A DNA stretch of 64,000 nucleotides from Rheinheimera sp. (GCF_030824435.1 NZ_JAVBXS010000021.1:38346-102345), one strand, 5' to 3'; shown: positions 1-9,841, counted from the first letter of the stretch. The notes: generated from the letters alone by a model not told the origin. Program-made: numbers and translations.

Positions 1-430
1 CAGCAGCTTGTTCAGTAGCCGCAATGACCAGACAAGGCAAATCAGCCAGTTCAGCCCAAAGTTCTTGTGGTAAATGTTCAGCCTGATCAATCACCAACGC
101 CAACGGCTCGGTCAGCTCTCTGTCACCAACCAGCTGAATCATCGGTTTACCGGCATCTTTACAAACACCAAACCAATGCTCCAGCACGTGCTGGCGCACT
201 CTGGTTGCAGTCAGTTCAGGTTCGGCTTTAATCAAAGCCAGATTAAACTGGCTGGACAACAGATCGGCAATCGCCAGCGTTAATGTGGTTTTGCCAGTAC
301 CTGGCCCACCCACCATATGGATAAGCTGATAAGGGTTAAACTCCAGCTGGAATACTAACCGTTCCAGCCATTGCCGCTGTGAAGGCAACAAGCCTTTCAT
401 TTGAGTTAACTTTTGCTGTAATTCAGACAT
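1..430 (-). CDS. damX: DamX-like AAA ATPase / SPOR protein, N-terminal part (cut by window edge)
   Basis: Only the first 143 codons lie in the window and the frame is open to the edge. The protein begins MSELQQKLTQMKG and carries a Walker A loop, GGPGTGKTT, near residues 40-48, followed by a Walker B-like stretch, LALVIDQAE. This fits the N-terminal ATPase domain of DamX-type proteins, which in this group continue into a membrane segment and a C-terminal SPOR domain that binds septal peptidoglycan; that part is outside the window. The ATG at 430 directly follows the aroB stop codon (433-431) with no spacer, so translation is probably coupled. The aroK-aroB-damX order is the classic gammaproteobacterial one and supports the name. 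An ExeA-type ATPase is the alternative reading. Confidence 0.8.
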   Translation of the reverse strand, partial: MSELQQKLTQMKGLLPSQRQWLERLVFQLEFNPYQLIHMVGGPGTGKTTLTLAIADLLSSQFNLALIKAEPELTATRVRQHVLEHWFGVCKDAGKPMIQLVGDRELTEPLALVIDQAEHLPQELWAELADLPCLVIAATEQAA

Positions 431-1510
431 TTATCCGGCAAAAACCTGCTGTAATTCTGTTTCTGTGACATCGTCGACGATGATGGCGAGTCCAAGCGTT
501 TTTGGCAAGATAAAGCGCATGCGGCCGTCTTTTACTTTTTTGTCAGTTTTCATATAAGGCATAAAATCAGCGATTTGCATGCCCTTCGGCGGAGCAACCG
601 GTAATGCAAAAGCCTGCAATAAAGCACGAACCCGGATGACGTCATTAGCATGAACCCAGCCGCGTGATGCAGCCAGTTCAAACGCCATCATCATACCCAC
701 AGCAACAGCTTCACCATGTAACCATTCACCATAACCTAACCAGGCTTCAATGGCGTGACCAAAGGTATGACCCAGATTTAACAAAGCGCGTTCACCCTGC
801 TCAGTTTCATCACGGCTGACAATATCGGCTTTCATCTGGCAACAATGACTGATCATCTGACTCAGTTGTGGTTCCTGCAGCTCAGCAATGGCAAGCTGAT
901 GTTGCTCCAGCCAGACAAAAAACTCTGCATCCCCCAGCAGGCCATATTTAATAACTTCGGCCATACCTGCGGCAAACTCACGCTTTGGCAATGAACTTAA
1001 TACCTGAGTATCAATTAACACGGCTTGTGGCTGGTTAAAAGCACCAATCATATTTTTGCCAAGTGGATGATTCACGGCGGTTTTTCCACCGACAGAGGAA
1101 TCGACCTGCGACAATAAAGTGGTTGGAATTTGTAAAAATGCAGTGCCGCGCTGATAACAGGCGGCCACAAAACCTGTTAAATCGCCAATAACACCACCAC
1201 CCAATGCAACTAACAAGGCATCACGCGGCATGCCGTTTTCCAGCAAAAAGGAGTTTACTTGCTCAAAAGACTGCAGATTTTTATAAGCTTCGCCATCGGG
1301 CAATAAAAACTCGATGACTTGCTGCTGGGCAAATAACTGGCGTATGTTCGGAAGATATAAGGCCGCAACAGTTGGATTAGAGATAATCGCGACTTTTTTA
1401 TAGCGCCAGAGCATAGAAAGCTCCGGCACCGCAAGCGCACTGCTTAACAGCTCAGGCGCAATAACAATCGGGTAACTGCGCTGGCCAAGTTGAACGGCAA
1501 CTTTTTCCAT
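431..1510 (-). CDS. aroB: 3-dehydroquinate synthase
   Basis: Cytoplasmic enzyme of the shikimate pathway that converts DAHP to 3-dehydroquinate using NAD+ and a divalent metal. The 359-residue length is normal for the family. The NAD-binding glycine loop GGGVIGD is at residues 104-110. The metal-binding region includes HTFGHAIEAW near residue 250 and a following HGEAV motif. It lies 24 bases after aroK and abuts damX, so the three are almost certainly co-transcribed. No anomalies were seen. Confidence 0.97.
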   Translation of the reverse strand: MEKVAVQLGQRSYPIVIAPELLSSALAVPELSMLWRYKKVAIISNPTVAALYLPNIRQLFAQQQVIEFLLPDGEAYKNLQSFEQVNSFLLENGMPRDALLVALGGGVIGDLTGFVAACYQRGTAFLQIPTTLLSQVDSSVGGKTAVNHPLGKNMIGAFNQPQAVLIDTQVLSSLPKREFAAGMAEVIKYGLLGDAEFFVWLEQHQLAIAELQEPQLSQMISHCCQMKADIVSRDETEQGERALLNLGHTFGHAIEAWLGYGEWLHGEAVAVGMMMAFELAASRGWVHANDVIRVRALLQAFALPVAPPKGMQIADFMPYMKTDKKVKDGRMRFILPKTLGLAIIVDDVTETELQQVFAG

Positions 1511-1534
1511 CGACAGTCCCCTTAGCTGGAAAAA

Positions 1535-2053
1535 TTAAAAACCCAGTTGTTCAACAATCTGATTGGCAACAGAACGGGCGCTTTGTTCGTCAGTCCGGAT
1601 GGTGAAATCTGCGATTTCTTCATATAACGGATTGCGTTCAGCGGCCAGACGTTCCAGCACATGTTGTGGCGCTTCTTCAGTTTGTAATAACGGGCGGCGT
1701 TTATCACGTTGGGTTCTGGCAACCTGTTTCTCAATAGGTGTTTCCAGATAAACCACAATGCCACGTGCCGACAAGCGGTTACGCGTTTCTTTACTCAATA
1801 CTGAACCACCACCAGTGGCCAGTACTATGCCCTGCAGTTCGGTCAGATCTTCAATGACGTTTTCTTCACGGACCCGGAAGCCTTCTTCGCCTTCCAAATC
1901 AAAAACCCAGGCAATGTCAGCACCGGTACGGCGCTCAATTTCCTGATCTGAATCGTAGAAGTCGAGATGCAGCATTTCTGCTAAATGACGGCCAATGGTA
2001 CTTTTTCCTGCGCCCATAGGGCCAACAAGGAAGATATTGCGTTTCTCTGCCAT
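1535..2053 (-). CDS. aroK: shikimate kinase I
   Basis: Phosphorylates shikimate at the 3-hydroxyl with ATP, two steps after AroB in the aromatic amino acid pathway. The 172-residue protein has the P-loop GPMGAGKST at residues 11-19, the DSD shikimate-binding segment near residue 35 and the GGGSV motif near residue 80. Its length and position before aroB point to AroK rather than AroL. It follows pilQ after a 159-base gap that holds a strong hairpin, so it may have its own promoter or only partial read-through from the pil operon. Confidence 0.97.
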   Translation of the reverse strand: MAEKRNIFLVGPMGAGKSTIGRHLAEMLHLDFYDSDQEIERRTGADIAWVFDLEGEEGFRVREENVIEDLTELQGIVLATGGGSVLSKETRNRLSARGIVVYLETPIEKQVARTQRDKRRPLLQTEEAPQHVLERLAAERNPLYEEIADFTIRTDEQSARSVANQIVEQLGF

Positions 2054-2169
2054 ATGTCGTAATGCTAATCAGCTAACTAAATGAGGGTTGATGTCAGGAC
2101 CTAAAAGCTCCCACGAAAATTTGAAGCGCTGAATTATGTCAGTTTTGCCGACAGCTTAGCAAGCTAAAT

Positions 2170-2197
2170 TTCACAGGACCCAAGCGGGTCCTGTGAA
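2170..2197 (-). terminator. 12-bp perfect stem-loop between pilQ and aroK
   Basis: A perfect 12-base inverted repeat (TTCACAGGACCC and its complement) encloses the four-base loop AAGC. It starts 16 bases after the pilQ stop. On the minus strand it is followed only by AAATTTAGC, without a clean U-run. It is either an attenuating or partial terminator of the pil operon or an RNA-processing/stability element. Confidence 0.5.
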
Positions 2198-2212
2198 CTT
2201 TGCACTGAAATG

Positions 2213-4273
2213 TTATTTGTTTTCAGTCAGAATTTTTGGCGTGACGAAAATCAGGAGTTCTTTCTTCTCGGTTTTATCCAGTGAACGACGGAACATAGCG
2301 CCAACGTATGGAATATCACCAAAGAAAGGTACTTTTTGTACTGTGTTGATGGTTTGTTGCTGGTAGATACCACCCAGCACTATGGTTTCACCATTATCCA
2401 CCAGCACCTGGGTCTGGATACGCTGGGTATCGATAGCAACAGCGTTACCAGTGGCTGTTGGTACTACTTTACCTTCGGTATCCTGAGTCACCACCAGATC
2501 CAGAATAATTTTATTATCCGGGGTTACCTGAGGTGTCACTTCCAGACTTAATACGGCCTTTTTAAATTCAACTGTGGTAGCGCCACTTGAAGCTGACTGT
2601 ACATAAGGAATTTCCACACCCTGTTCAATGCGGGCTTTTTTCTGGTTTGCCGTCGAAATACGTGGTGAAGCCACTATTTCTGCTTTGTTTTCTTCTTCCA
2701 GCGCTGACAGTTCTAAATCAATCAGGGTGCCATCGCCCAACTTGGCAATATGGAAACCAATACGGCCAGCAGTTGTAGTGCCCGTCGTTGGCAGGTTCAC
2801 GTTGTATCTGTTATCCAGCGAAGGAATGACACCGTTCGCCAGCTGGTTTGCAGCTATGGCACTACCACCTACACCTTTGGTCAGCTGCTGGTCGTTAAAA
2901 CCCCAGCGAATACCAAGCTCATCGGCCACACTGTCTTTTACCGTCACCATGCGGGATTCAATCAGTACTTGTTTCACCGGCACATCTAAACGCTCAACTA
3001 AACGGCGTACGTTTTCAATGGCTTTGGCTGTATCTTTTAGCAGGATAGTATTGGTTCTGTCGTCCACCGACACCACACCACGGGCTGTTAATAAAGAAGC
3101 GTCTTTGTTGCTCAGCAGGTTGGCTAAGTCAGCAGCCTTGGCGTAGTTCACTGCAATAAATTCTGAGTATAAAGCTTCCAGCTCTTCAACTTTATTACGG
3201 GCCTGTAACTCTTTGGCTTCACGTTCTGCCAGCTCGTCAGTTGGCGCCACCATCAGGATATTGCCGTCCATACGTTTATCAAGACCACGCACTTTTAATA
3301 CGATGTCCAGCGCCTGATCCCAAGGGGTACCGTCCAGACGTAAGGTGATATTGCCATTGACAGAGTCGCTGGTGACAAGGTTAAAACCGTTATAGTCCGC
3401 GATAATCTGCAGCACAGTACGAACCGGAATATCCTGGAAGTTCAAAGAAATAGCACGACCTTTATATTCTTTCCCGCCAGCCATAAAACCAACGGCAGAT
3501 TCGTCTTTCTCCACACTTAAGCTGAAAATGTTATCTACTTGCTGGTAGTTAAATTTAAAAGCTTCGGTCGGTTCAATCACAAGACGGGTTAAAGCACCTT
3601 CTTTAAAGGTTTCAATGCCTTTAACCACAGTACCAAAGTCCATTACATCCAGCTGATACAGCAACTCTTCCAGAATATCGGTATTGTGGAATTCAACCAC
3701 AATTTTGCCGAGCTTTTCAGAAACGTCGACCGCAGCAGTGTTCTCTTTTAAGAACACCAGCACCCGGGCTTCGCCTTTTTCACCACGACGGAAGTCTATG
3801 GCGTTCACTTTGTTGATATAAGTTGGCAATACGTCAGCACTTTGACCAGGACCTGCTTCGGTCGGGTTGTCAGAAATCTGCAGATAAAACACATTGCCTT
3901 TAACGCGGGTGCGGTACAGCTTCAGATAATCCAGATAAATCGACGTTTTAAAACCTTCGTTAAAAAACTCAGATTTTGCTTTTTGTACACCGGCTTTATC
4001 AATGACCACTTCTGCCAGTTTTTCTTCGTAATCGGCTTCTTCAAAGGTCAGTTCAATACGCGATGGATCATTGAGTACCTGAACTGAAGGTTCAGCCTGC
4101 AATTCTTCATCGAACACAAATTCGATTTCAGTTTCACCTGTGCTTAACGGGTTATAGCGAACATCGTACAGCAGCGGGACCGCCATCGCCGGACTGGCAG
4201 ACAGCAACAGCAAACCCAGTAACCAACGACGGCAGACCGGTACTTTTTTGATTGTTTTAGTTGTATTTTCCAT
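2213..4273 (-). CDS. pilQ: type IV pilus secretin PilQ
   Basis: Outer-membrane secretin that forms the gated pore for the type IV pilus. The 686-residue precursor has a signal peptide ending near residue 31 (SPAMA). It continues with beta-rich AMIN-type regions (about 35-260), an STN-type short domain around 270-350 (FQDIPVRTVLQIIADY), a NolW-type N1 domain around 365-430 and a C-terminal secretin barrel (about 470-686) with the VPFFGDIPYVGAMFR motif. It is the last gene of pilMNOPQ, 16 bases after pilP. Full length, with no defect seen. Confidence 0.97.
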   Translation of the reverse strand: MENTTKTIKKVPVCRRWLLGLLLLSASPAMAVPLLYDVRYNPLSTGETEIEFVFDEELQAEPSVQVLNDPSRIELTFEEADYEEKLAEVVIDKAGVQKAKSEFFNEGFKTSIYLDYLKLYRTRVKGNVFYLQISDNPTEAGPGQSADVLPTYINKVNAIDFRRGEKGEARVLVFLKENTAAVDVSEKLGKIVVEFHNTDILEELLYQLDVMDFGTVVKGIETFKEGALTRLVIEPTEAFKFNYQQVDNIFSLSVEKDESAVGFMAGGKEYKGRAISLNFQDIPVRTVLQIIADYNGFNLVTSDSVNGNITLRLDGTPWDQALDIVLKVRGLDKRMDGNILMVAPTDELAEREAKELQARNKVEELEALYSEFIAVNYAKAADLANLLSNKDASLLTARGVVSVDDRTNTILLKDTAKAIENVRRLVERLDVPVKQVLIESRMVTVKDSVADELGIRWGFNDQQLTKGVGGSAIAANQLANGVIPSLDNRYNVNLPTTGTTTAGRIGFHIAKLGDGTLIDLELSALEEENKAEIVASPRISTANQKKARIEQGVEIPYVQSASSGATTVEFKKAVLSLEVTPQVTPDNKIILDLVVTQDTEGKVVPTATGNAVAIDTQRIQTQVLVDNGETIVLGGIYQQQTINTVQKVPFFGDIPYVGAMFRRSLDKTEKKELLIFVTPKILTENK

Positions 4274-4289
4274 GCTTCTCTCGCATACC

Positions 4290-4826
4290 TTATTTGCTGG
4301 CTACAGCTGCTGGTTCGGCCATCTGCAGTACTGTGGTTCGTTCTTTCCAACAACCTGCACCATCAGGAATGAGTTCCAGTAATTCCACTTGCGCCGGATC
4401 TACATTAATGACACGACCATGGAATAAACCAAGGTAGTTGTTTTTACTGATCCGGTGTAACGTTTTGTCAGAGGCTTCAATTAGCGCCCAGATATCGTCC
4501 TGATCACCCAAAGTGCCACGCATTTTCAGGTTATCCAGAGCATACTTCTCCAGTGGCTCTTTCCGCCTTGAAGGATCCGGACTCAAACAGTCCTGAATTT
4601 GCGCATACTTTTCCTGTACAGCCTCAGGTCGCGGCGCACTAAAAGGGCTGCGGCTTTCTGCTGATTTGTAACTGATATGCACAAATTGCTTCACTTCAGG
4701 CAACGGCGGTATTTTCGCCGGCGTGCTGGCTTTAACTGAATTCATAAATTGCTGAATATCAGTTAAATCATCATAACAGCCTTGCAACAAGAACAAACTG
4801 ATTAAAACCGGTAAGGAACGGCGCAT
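4290..4826 (-). CDS. pilP: type IV pilus lipoprotein PilP
   Basis: Inner-membrane-anchored lipoprotein that links the PilMNO platform to the secretin PilQ across the periplasm. The signal sequence ends in a lipobox, LLQGC, with the acylated cysteine at residue 17. The body has the family's disordered linker (residues about 20-75) and then a small beta domain containing LRMRGTLGDQ-like sequence (LKMRGTLG), used to contact PilQ. The length of 178 is usual. The start codon overlaps the pilO stop by one base, indicating translational coupling. Confidence 0.96.
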   Translation of the reverse strand: MRRSLPVLISLFLLQGCYDDLTDIQQFMNSVKASTPAKIPPLPEVKQFVHISYKSAESRSPFSAPRPEAVQEKYAQIQDCLSPDPSRRKEPLEKYALDNLKMRGTLGDQDDIWALIEASDKTLHRISKNNYLGLFHGRVINVDPAQVELLELIPDGAGCWKERTTVLQMAEPAAVASK

Positions 4827-5416
4827 TATTTAGCCTCCTTATACCGATAAGTTTTTGCAATCACGTTAAAAACCAGGCGTTCTTCTTTGTCTGTACTGAC
4901 CGAAAAGTCATGCAAAGACACAATACGCGGCAGCTTGGCGACTTCACTAACAAAATTACCAAACTGGTGGTAATCCCCCACCACGTCAATTTTGATCGGA
5001 AGTTCGGTGTAGAAGTCTTTTTCAATTTCAGGTAACCAATTGATTTTCACAAAGGTTAAACCTGTTGAAGTGCCTGCATAAGTAATGTCATCCAGCAAAC
5101 CCGGTGTTTCATGAGTGGCAGGTAACTGTTTTAACAGGTAAGAAAAGGTTTGCTCCATTTCAACCATTTGTTTTTTATAAAGTTCCAGATTTACAGCTGA
5201 AGCATATTTCACTCTGTATACCTGGCGCAGCTCCTGCTCTTTGGCCTCAGAAACGCCCAGTTGGGTGATTTTGTCATCAACCAGCAAGAAAAAACTTAAA
5301 GTTGCAATCAGAATAGCCAACACAGCTATTACTATGACTTTACCGGCTAAAGGCCAGGAGCCCATATCCGACATATCAAGATTGTTCAGTTCATCCAGAT
5401 TAAAATTCATGCTCAT
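4826..5416 (-). CDS. pilO: type IV pilus inner-membrane protein PilO
   Basis: Bitopic inner-membrane protein that pairs with PilN to form the alignment subcomplex. Residues about 24-46 form one membrane helix. A coiled-coil region (about 50-100) follows, then a ferredoxin-like periplasmic domain in which PIKIDVVGDYHQFGNFVSEVAKLPRI is the family signature. The 196 residues are typical. The gene overlaps pilN by four bases (ATGA) and pilP by one base, as in other pil operons. Confidence 0.96.
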   Translation of the reverse strand: MSMNFNLDELNNLDMSDMGSWPLAGKVIVIAVLAILIATLSFFLLVDDKITQLGVSEAKEQELRQVYRVKYASAVNLELYKKQMVEMEQTFSYLLKQLPATHETPGLLDDITYAGTSTGLTFVKINWLPEIEKDFYTELPIKIDVVGDYHQFGNFVSEVAKLPRIVSLHDFSVSTDKEERLVFNVIAKTYRYKEAK

Positions 5417-6024
5417 TTTGCCGTCCCCTGCGCTGGTGTGCCTGGTTTTGCAGTTGCCGGTTTGGCTTCACCCTGCACCGCTTCAAAACCTTTGACTGTC
5501 AGGTGGATTTTAAAATCACTGAGGATCTGACTCTGGTCTTTACCTGCTTCGATAAACTCCAGCAATGGATCTTTTAACAGCTCAGAACTTTCAACAGAAC
5601 GAATCATGTTCGACAAACGGTTATTTGATTCACTTTTGCCAACCAACAACAAAGAGGGGCCTTGCTTTTGCAGATTGGATAAATAAACACCGGCTGGAAC
5701 CACTGCGGCAATTTCGTCCATGATCTGGGTACCCAGGTTCCGGCTGCTTTGTAGCTGACTGATCAGTTCAATCCGTTTTTGCAGGTTTTTCTTTTTCTCG
5801 TCCAGTTCACGGATCTCAACAATACGTTGTTCCAGTACGGTAATTTCGCCCTGCAAATACGCATTGCGACTATTTTGACCTTCAATCTTGGCGCTATACA
5901 CTGCACTTAACCCAAACACAGCAGCAAAACTTAAAATGCCCGCCATGCTGAGCATCGTCATAAACTGTGTTTGTTGTTGTTTCCGCTGCGCTTCACGCCA
6001 CGGCAATAAGTTTATATATGCCAT
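5413..6024 (-). CDS. pilN: type IV pilus inner-membrane protein PilN
   Basis: Bitopic membrane protein whose short cytoplasmic tail binds PilM and whose periplasmic domain pairs with PilO. The tail carries the conserved INLLPWREA motif at residues 4-12, the PilM-docking signature. A membrane helix spans about 22-44, followed by a coiled coil. The C-terminal tail (from about 180) is rich in Ala, Lys, Pro and Gly and is probably disordered. The start overlaps the end of pilM by 13 bases. Confidence 0.96.
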   Translation of the reverse strand: MAYINLLPWREAQRKQQQTQFMTMLSMAGILSFAAVFGLSAVYSAKIEGQNSRNAYLQGEITVLEQRIVEIRELDEKKKNLQKRIELISQLQSSRNLGTQIMDEIAAVVPAGVYLSNLQKQGPSLLLVGKSESNNRLSNMIRSVESSELLKDPLLEFIEAGKDQSQILSDFKIHLTVKGFEAVQGEAKPATAKPGTPAQGTAK

Positions 6025-7091
6025 GTCGAAAAACTCCGTAACGCCAGACCACTGGCAACCATCAATTGAGGTGCGACCTGATTAAGCAACTCCCGGTCAA
6101 TTGAAGCGGCACTGTCCATATTTAAAAATGGATTGGCCACAACAGTGTGAATACCCAGTTCGTCAGTCAATAATTTATCCACACCTTCAATCAGACTGGT
6201 ACCACCAGAAATCAGCAGGTAATCGATATTGTCACGGCCTGAAGTGGTCAGATACATCTGAATACCACGGCGAACTTGTTGCAATAACATGGTCTGGAAA
6301 GGGGCAAGTACTTCAAAAGTGTAGTTCGGCGGTAAGTCGTTGTTGACCTTTGCCTGTTCCGCTTCTTCGTATGTTTTGCCGTAATAAGAAACTATGCTGC
6401 GGGTATATTGTTCACCACCAAACACCTGATCTCTGGTGTAAAGGGTTTTGCCGCCTTCCATGATACTGAGTAAGGTCATAGTGGCGCCGATATCTACCAC
6501 GGCAACCAACTTAGATTTCGCATCGCTCGGTAACTGTTTATAACAAAGTTCGGCGGCGCGGCTTAATGCATAACTTTCAACATCGATAACTTTTGCGGTA
6601 AATCCACCCTGATCCAATGCGCTGACACGGGTCTGCACACTTTCGGTACGGGCTGCGCTGAGCAGCACATTTACCTTGGACGGGTCGTTTGGATTTAAAT
6701 CCTGTTTTTCGAAATCCATACTCACTTCACTAAGCGGGTATGGAATTAAACTGTCTGCTTCAACTTCAATCTGACTGGCAAGTTCGTTGTCAGATAAATT
6801 CGCGTCCATAAAAATGACTTTGCTGATCACTGTTGAACCTGACACTGCAGCAGCAGCAAACTTCACTGATTTAGGGATTTTTTTGCGGATTTTGCTGATG
6901 ACATTGCCGACGGCTTCGATGTCCTGGATTTCGCGCTCATTCATCGATCCTTTAATCATAGGTTCAATTGCAAAGGCTTCTACTTTATAATGCGCACCAT
7001 GCTGACTGAGTAATACAGCCTTCACGGTGTGGGCACCAATGTCTACCCCCAGGATTAAAGGGTTTTTTGTATGAAACAGGCGATTTATCAT
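6012..7091 (-). CDS. pilM: type IV pilus actin-like ATPase PilM
   Basis: Cytoplasmic actin/FtsA-fold protein that binds the PilN tail at the base of the pilus machine. The nucleotide-binding loops are visible as LGVDIGAHTVKAV near the N terminus, VVDIGATMT around residue 200 and ISGGTSLIEG around 310. I start it at the ATG at 7091, preceded by AGGAAG, giving 359 residues. A longer frame opens with TTG at 7112 but has no ribosome site and adds seven residues outside the family alignment. First gene of pilMNOPQ, divergent from mrcA. Confidence 0.96.
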   Translation of the reverse strand: MINRLFHTKNPLILGVDIGAHTVKAVLLSQHGAHYKVEAFAIEPMIKGSMNEREIQDIEAVGNVISKIRKKIPKSVKFAAAAVSGSTVISKVIFMDANLSDNELASQIEVEADSLIPYPLSEVSMDFEKQDLNPNDPSKVNVLLSAARTESVQTRVSALDQGGFTAKVIDVESYALSRAAELCYKQLPSDAKSKLVAVVDIGATMTLLSIMEGGKTLYTRDQVFGGEQYTRSIVSYYGKTYEEAEQAKVNNDLPPNYTFEVLAPFQTMLLQQVRRGIQMYLTTSGRDNIDYLLISGGTSLIEGVDKLLTDELGIHTVVANPFLNMDSAASIDRELLNQVAPQLMVASGLALRSFSTWHI

Positions 7092-7244
7092 AGCTTCCTG
7101 CGGCCGTATCAAATTTATGATTATTATGGTTTTGATTTCTAGCTTAGTCGTTTTTAAAACGGATCTAAAGCGCTTTAACGACTGCTAATAAATTTATACT
7201 AGCAGCCTATTTTGGTAAATGGGAGTAAAAATTGGGGCTATTCA

Positions 7245-9800
7245 GTGTCTTGGCTTAAAAAACTGGTAATAATTACCCTCAGCGGCGCGATCCTGGGCGT
7301 AACTTTGATATTTGGCAGCTACATCTATTTAAAAGATGATCTGCCAAGTGTTGAAACCCTCAAGGATGTCAGGCTGCAAACGCCTATGCGCGTATTCAGT
7401 CAGGATGGTGAGCTGATCTCACAATTTGGTGAGAAGCGCAGGATCCCTCTGAAGATCAACGAAATACCACCTTTATTGATCCAGGCGGTACTTGCGACCG
7501 AAGATGCGCGTTTTTATGAACATCCGGGCATTGATGTCATTGGTGTATTCCGCGCTGCCACAGTGGTTGCCACAACAGGCGATTATAGTCAGGGTGCCAG
7601 CACTATTACCCAACAGTTAGCCAGATTGTTTTTCCTCAGTCGGGAAAAGAAAATAATCCGCAAAATAAAAGAAATCTTTTTAGCATTTCATATTGAAGAG
7701 CTGCTGACAAAAGATGAAATACTGGAGTTGTACCTGAATCGGATTGAATTGGGACAACGTGCTTTTGGGGTTGGCGCTGCAGCTCAGGTTTATTTTGGTA
7801 AAAATATTCAGGATCTGACTTTATCTGAAATTGCCATTATTGCCGGTTTGCCGCAAGCCCCTTCAGTATTAAATCCGGTGCGCTCACCAAGCCGGGCCAG
7901 AGCCCGCCGTAATATAGTGCTTGGTCGTATGCTTACTGTGGGATATATCACGCAACAGCAACATGACGAAGCAGTGCAGGCGCCTATTGTCTCTAAATTA
8001 CATGGCGCCCAAATTACTGCGTCAGCACCCTATTTAGCCGAGATGGTGCGGCAGGAAGTGGTTGATACTTATGGCGAAGACGAAGCCTATTCCAAAGGTT
8101 TTCAGGTATTTACTACTGTAAATTCTGCTCAGCAGGCGCGCGCCGTTGCTGCATTACAACAAAATTTGCATAACTACGATGAACGCCATGGCTTCCGTGG
8201 CCCTGTTGCTGTGGTCTGGCCTGCAGTCAAACAGGAAAACGCTGACGGCAGTTTTAGTTTTACTGAAGATAAACGCTTGTCCGATGAGGCCATTTTGGCT
8301 TATCTGGATGAGCAGGATTCTATTGAAAAACTGCAGCCAGCAGTGGTGACACAGGTTAAGCAACAGTCTGCAGAACTGATGCTGTCCGGTGGCCGCAAAA
8401 TTGAGCTGGACTGGGATGGTATGAAATGGGCGCGGGCTTATATCAGTAATGAACGCCAGGCCAATCCGCCGAAAAATGCCGGCCAGATCCTTGCCCCTGG
8501 CATGTTGGTGTATCTGCGTGAACAACAGGGTAACTGGCGTTTAAGCCAGCTGCCACAAGCCAGTAGTGCATTGGTGGCACTGGATCCACAAGATGGTGCT
8601 GTGCGTGCTTTAGTCGGCGGTTATAGTTTTGGTTTGACCCAGTTTAACCGGGTGACCCAGGCCAACCGTCAGGTTGGTTCCAATATAAAACCTTTTATTT
8701 ATTCAGCAGCACTGGAACATGGTTATACCCTGGCTTCTATTGTGAACGATGCGCCTATTCATGAATGGGATGCTGGCTCAGGCACCGCCTGGCGACCAAA
8801 AAACTCACCTGATGTTTATGACGGCCCTATCCGTTTACGTGAAGCCTTGGCAAAATCAAAAAACGTGGTGTCGGTGCGGCTGATCAGTGGTGTTGGTATT
8901 GATCACACCATCAATCACTTAGCTAAGTTTGGTTTTCATAAATCAGATTTACCCCGCAACCAGACTTTGGCTTTAGGCTCTGCTTCATTAACACCGCTGG
9001 AACTGGCCACTGGTTATGCCGTTTTTGCCAATGGCGGCCATTTGGTGAAACCTTATGTGATTACCAAGATTCTGGACGATCAGAACAATCTGATTTACGA
9101 ACATAAAGCAGTGCAGGTATGTGACAACTGTGCCGAAGTTGCCGCTGCCGAAGCCACTTTGCAAGCGGCTGAAAATGCACAAGCCGCAACTGAGCCAGCA
9201 CAAGACGAGACTGCAGCTGACATCAAAGCAACAGCTGAATTTGCGCCCAGAGTGATTTCTGCCCAAAACGCATTTTTAATTTCCGAAGCAATGAAAAGCG
9301 CCATTTGGGGCGGTGACGGCTGGGACGGCACAGCCAAAAACCTGAAGGCGCTGAAACGTCGTGATTTATCCGGTAAAACAGGCACCACCAACGATGTGAA
9401 AGACACCTGGTTTTCCGGTTTTACGCCGGATCTGGTGATCACCAGCTGGGTTGGTTTTGATGACGCTGAAAGTGTACTGGGTAAAACGGCATGGAACAGC
9501 AATCTGGGTGTGGATCAGGTGGCTGGGGGTGAATCGGGCGCCCGCACTGCGCTGCCGCCGTGGCAACATTTTGCGGAAGTTGCGCTCAAAGATCTGCCGG
9601 AAAAATTCCCGCCAACCCCGGTTGGTATAGTGTCGGTGCGGATTGACCATAAAACCGGTTTATTAAGTCAGGCAACGGATAACAGCAGCAGTTTTGAGTT
9701 CTTCCAGCAAGGCACAGAACCAACACAATATGCCAATCCAACAAATCCTGATTTGCCTCAGGATCAGCAAAAACCGGCGGAAATTGATATTTTCCGTTAA
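7245..9800 (+). CDS. mrcA: penicillin-binding protein 1A (PBP1a)
   Basis: Bifunctional peptidoglycan synthase at the inner membrane, with a glycosyltransferase domain and a transpeptidase domain. It has one N-terminal membrane helix, the GT51 motifs ATEDARFYEHPG and GASTITQQLAR, an OB-like insert, and the penicillin-binding motifs SNIK (SxxK), SKN and KTGT. The C-terminal region follows E. coli PBP1a closely. The frame is open from a TTG at 7212. I prefer the GTG at 7245 because it gives the family-like MSWLKKLVII start and follows GGGG by seven bases. Divergence from pilM is standard in gammaproteobacteria. Confidence 0.96.
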   Translation: MSWLKKLVIITLSGAILGVTLIFGSYIYLKDDLPSVETLKDVRLQTPMRVFSQDGELISQFGEKRRIPLKINEIPPLLIQAVLATEDARFYEHPGIDVIGVFRAATVVATTGDYSQGASTITQQLARLFFLSREKKIIRKIKEIFLAFHIEELLTKDEILELYLNRIELGQRAFGVGAAAQVYFGKNIQDLTLSEIAIIAGLPQAPSVLNPVRSPSRARARRNIVLGRMLTVGYITQQQHDEAVQAPIVSKLHGAQITASAPYLAEMVRQEVVDTYGEDEAYSKGFQVFTTVNSAQQARAVAALQQNLHNYDERHGFRGPVAVVWPAVKQENADGSFSFTEDKRLSDEAILAYLDEQDSIEKLQPAVVTQVKQQSAELMLSGGRKIELDWDGMKWARAYISNERQANPPKNAGQILAPGMLVYLREQQGNWRLSQLPQASSALVALDPQDGAVRALVGGYSFGLTQFNRVTQANRQVGSNIKPFIYSAALEHGYTLASIVNDAPIHEWDAGSGTAWRPKNSPDVYDGPIRLREALAKSKNVVSVRLISGVGIDHTINHLAKFGFHKSDLPRNQTLALGSASLTPLELATGYAVFANGGHLVKPYVITKILDDQNNLIYEHKAVQVCDNCAEVAAAEATLQAAENAQAATEPAQDETAADIKATAEFAPRVISAQNAFLISEAMKSAIWGGDGWDGTAKNLKALKRRDLSGKTGTTNDVKDTWFSGFTPDLVITSWVGFDDAESVLGKTAWNSNLGVDQVAGGESGARTALPPWQHFAEVALKDLPEKFPPTPVGIVSVRIDHKTGLLSQATDNSSSFEFFQQGTEPTQYANPTNPDLPQDQQKPAEIDIFR

Positions 9801-9841
9801 GGTTTGGCTGCTTCGCTGAGCTTATCAGCGGATAAAAATAG

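Noticed and set aside
7092..7112. TTG start for pilM
   Set aside because: No ribosome site before it; AGGAAG before the ATG at 7091 and family length favour the shorter form.
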